Positions 61,216 to 64,000 of a DNA stretch of 64,000 bases are shown piece by piece. The first letter of the stretch is position 1; each line of letters starts with the position of its first letter. The translations under genes were made by a program, and so were the position numbers. The stretch comes from Sinonovacula constricta. Lineage: Eukaryota; Mollusca; Bivalvia; Cardiida; Solecurtidae. The stretch spans positions 5,734,259 through 5,798,258 of the forward strand of contig CM017560.1 of the NCBI GenBank assembly GCA_007844125.1, written 5' to 3'. The notes beneath the pieces were generated by a model. That model searched no databases and had not been told where the DNA came from. It saw only the letters and a list, made by a program, of their open reading frames with translations.

Positions 61216-61691
61216 TAGAGTTACCTTGGGTCTTTGTGAGTTCTGGCAGAAGTTATTTTGTGCGTGCAGGTATATAAACTGGACACATTGATTAATCTGT
61301 TGTCGGAAACAGTACCGAGCAACTTTCATACAGCCTGGAGATCCGATAACGGAAAACATGCCACATTATGTGAGCTATTGTGAGAGTCGTCGATTGCTTC
61401 AGCGTAAAACATCAAAATAAGTACTCCAGCACGTCAGCTGCTATGCACCTTTCAATGGTTAATGATTACCTTTGAGATTACATTCACTTTAAAGTACGCC
61501 TATGCCATCAAAGGCTTTAAAGTATACAGACCAAATAGACATACAATTATGCAGCGCACTTTATCAAACGTCTTCGACTCTTCGTATACTTGTACATGTC
61601 AACTGGAACTAATGTTTTGAACACTTCTGATATTATTGGATCAATTATGAATTATTCATAGATAAAAACCTAACGATTGAGTTATGCTAAG

Positions 61692-61951
61692 GGTGATCAC
61701 AGGGGCGGATCCAGACAATTTTGGTGAAGGTGGGGGTCATGACTCAAGATCCATTCAACTTTATCGCAGCAAATACTTAGATATATACATAGTAAGGGAC
61801 CCTAACTTCGACCTAAGCAATCAACAGACAAAATTTACTTGAAAAACTTAGTATTCTTTAAGCTTTTGTGTTTTCTCTACTCTTTTACTTGGGGTGAGGG
61901 GGGGGGGCGGGCGGGCGGGGTGCACCCCCTGAACCCATCGCTGGGTGATCA
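61692..61951 (+). mobile_element. small hAT-type MITE with 8-bp target-site duplication
   Basis: The direct repeat GGTGATCA flanks a 244-bp element (61700-61943). The ends are CAGGGGCGGATCCAG on the left and, as reverse complement on the right, CAGCGATGGGTTCAG, an imperfect inverted repeat starting CAG, as in hAT elements. It is non-coding and contains a G-rich tract at about 61890-61920 followed by GTGCACCCCCTGAACCC. Confidence 0.75.
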
Positions 61952-62574
61952 TTTCTATTTTGCATTTTATTTTTGTGTTCATAATGATAATTCAGGTTAA
62001 TTATATTTCAACTGTGAATACCACAAACATGTTTTATGCCTGTACATTTCTCTATTTTTATAACACTGTTAACGGGTCAGAAAACAAATTGTTTCGGATC
62101 AGACATTCTACAATCCGAGTCCGATATTTTATATGGTTTATGTACGTATACGGATAACCGCTTTGTACAATTTATTATCATTGCAAATATTTATGGGCAT
62201 AAAATGACTTTTCATTGAGTTTATTGTCTATCGCTTTTGTCTGTCGGTATTCAGACAAGCTGGTCCATTGATTCTCTTCCCAATGGCCTGTAATGTAGCC
62301 ATCATGACAAGACTGCCATTTGGCGGGAGAACAATGCAGTCCGCTGGCATCACAGTCGTGTGCAAACAAACACTGAACATATTTTAATGGCCAATATTCG
62401 GGTGAATACAACTCGTGAATGTCAATCCATACTTTGTCTTTGTTTTGAATTACAACGTTACCAGCATATATTTTATTTAGGAGAGTAAATCGACATCCTC
62501 GGCTATCTCCGCCTGTAGTCGTACGAACATTTCTCCGAAATGAGTGCGTACCAAGCTTCTAGTGAGTGTGCGTG

Positions 62575-62645
62575 ATTTAATTTAATACGTTGACATCTGG
62601 ATCGGACGGTCCCAGGTTCGAACCCCACACCATCCTCGAGATCTT
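62575..62645 (+). repeat. possible tRNA-derived SINE fragment
   Basis: GGTCCCAGGTTCGAACCCCA is a perfect B-box type sequence and is followed 20 bases later by a T run that could end pol III transcription. No A box or cloverleaf was recognised upstream. Confidence 0.4.
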
Positions 62646-64000
62646 TTTTAATCAAACCAGTTCATAGCACTTTGCTTTAAGTTTTTACTACTGAGTACTT
62701 TTTCTACCCAGAAAGTAGGAAGTCGCGATAGATTATTATACGCTAGAAGAAGCTGCTCCCCGAACGACAATAAACAATCAACTTAAAAATTAAGAATCAT
62801 AACTGAAGTTAGCAAGATAATTCTGGCTTTATCAGCAATATGCTTGATTTGGAACTGGCTCTATTTTGTATCGTTACATGCGCTTTGTGTGGTACAGCGA
62901 CGGCAACACTACATAAGTAGGTAGGTGTGAAAATCAGCTGTAATAGGACGAAGTTACATATTAAGACTGTGTGACTATTAAATGACCTGTCTGTGTGTAT
63001 GGTATACCATTTATTATCAAAAATCCATGCATATAATGTTCCTAAGACGCTAATCTGTTCTAAAACCGTGTTAATCAGCTTTGTAATTAAAAAGAACTGC
63101 TGGCACACGAAACATCGTGAAAAGAACTGACTGTCTATTGAGACGGACTATAGGTTCGGGTGACGAATTGAGATATTTAATACCTATGCTGTATGTAAAG
63201 AATGGTCGGTGTAGATTGTAGATAAACCTAATATTTAAACATACGGGGTACCTATAAGTGATTAACATACATATCTATAGGGTGAACCTGTATGCAGATT
63301 TTTAATTTATCAATCTACCTTTACATTATTGACAAGTATTGACGCCGGCCTCGGTGTATAGAAGGTTAACAAAAGCTGACACAAGTTGAAATATCTGTAT
63401 TCATCCACCTCTCCGCACGAGCAAATATTTTAAAAAATATAAACTATTTGTATTTCATATTTTTGTTTGATTTCAATTTGTAAATGAAAGAGCCGTTCGT
63501 GACTCTGCGATCAATAACTTAATAACCAGGTTGGTACGTGCTTCTATCATTTCTATTTACTAAATATGACTCCTCGTACACTTCTGGATAGCCTATTCAG
63601 TGGGTCGTGTTTTTCTGTTGACCCTTCTTAATAAATACTTTTGATTTCAATATTTGAAAGAAGAATTCAGTTTTCTTTAATGCTTATATTGCTTTATAAG
63701 GACATTACCATGGCGGTTCCGTTAATGACACGTTCAGCAAATGGCGTTATCATATTTTACCCTAATATATTACCAATACTTTACGTATACCGGTTTACTT
63801 TGAATCGTTTGGGGCGGAAAATTGAATCCAAAAGGTGTCATTCTGTTGGTAAGGGTTTTAAAGGTACGGGTACAACAATTTCATTTTGAAAAAAATCGTA
63901 CACCTTTAACCTTGAAGACAACTAATACATTTACTTATGCAAAGTTTGTATCGTCATTTACTGATGGTTGCCGCAAGACTGAGTGATTGATGAAGCCCAG

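Larger units (their letters stand above)
59162..64000. other. upstream intron or intergenic region of the SAXO-like gene
   Basis: No splice-supported exon was recognised. Frames of 60-100 codons on both strands (for example 62178-62411 and 62809-63108, minus) match nothing I know. Mobile and repeat pieces inside are listed separately. Confidence 0.45.

Noticed and set aside
62178..62411. 77-codon minus-strand frame with several Cys/His/Trp
   Set aside because: Considered as the missing N-terminal SAXO exon, but it lacks the CxCGRH pattern and a donor in the required phase.

Overview
The window reads as nuclear DNA of an invertebrate animal, most likely a bivalve mollusc. It has spliced genes with canonical GT/AG introns, a UGA-recoding selenoprotein, a cilium/flagellum protein gene, secreted glycine-rich peptides, many tRNA-derived SINE pieces, several MITEs, and roughly 12-13 kb (about a fifth) of tandem repeats. 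The phylum is inferred from overall character; nothing in the sequence fixes the species. All exon models were built by eye from splice sites, reading phase and family similarity.

Layout: (1) 1-2.7 kb holds a possible exon of an upstream gene, then a complete mariner transposon (793-2627) with identical terminal repeats. Its transposase reads as a full 347-residue protein only if a 165-bp AT-rich intron is removed. (2) 3.8-10.1 kb, plus strand: a four-coding-exon major facilitator transporter of the SLC46 type. (3) 10-14.1 kb is intergenic, with MITE and SINE copies and an old 165-bp duplication. (4) 14.2-25.3 kb, minus strand: selenoprotein S (SELENOS/VIMP), six coding exons, 195 residues, with an in-frame UGA as the penultimate codon and a SECIS-like hairpin in the 3' UTR. 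Its introns hold a 35-bp minisatellite and a decayed non-LTR retrotransposon. (5) 25.4-42 kb is a repeat-rich gene desert: a G-rich 16-17-bp repeat, a well-preserved TTAA-flanked MITE, a 44-bp minisatellite (2.65 kb) and a 38-bp satellite (about 6.5 kb) with higher-order duplications. (6) 42.7-50.4 kb, plus strand: two tandem paralogous genes for small secretory proteins with a signal peptide, a Gly/Tyr/Met-rich body and a hydrophobic C-terminal helix. They share promoter layout, intron phase and a 3' UTR intron. A possible relic of a third copy lies near 52.6 kb. (7) 54.0-59.2 kb, minus strand: most of a SAXO/FAM154-type axonemal microtubule-stabiliser gene. Its N-terminal exon is not found, and its last intron is filled by a 43-bp minisatellite whose unit resembles the intron's own splice donor. 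(8) 59-64 kb holds no recognised gene but contains a (CT)n tract, SINE heads and a small hAT-type MITE with a perfect 8-bp target duplication.

The genes do not form an evident pathway. The strongest candidates for something undescribed are the paired glycine-rich membrane-tailed peptides, the intron-bearing mariner, and the minisatellite that multiplies a splice-donor-like sequence.
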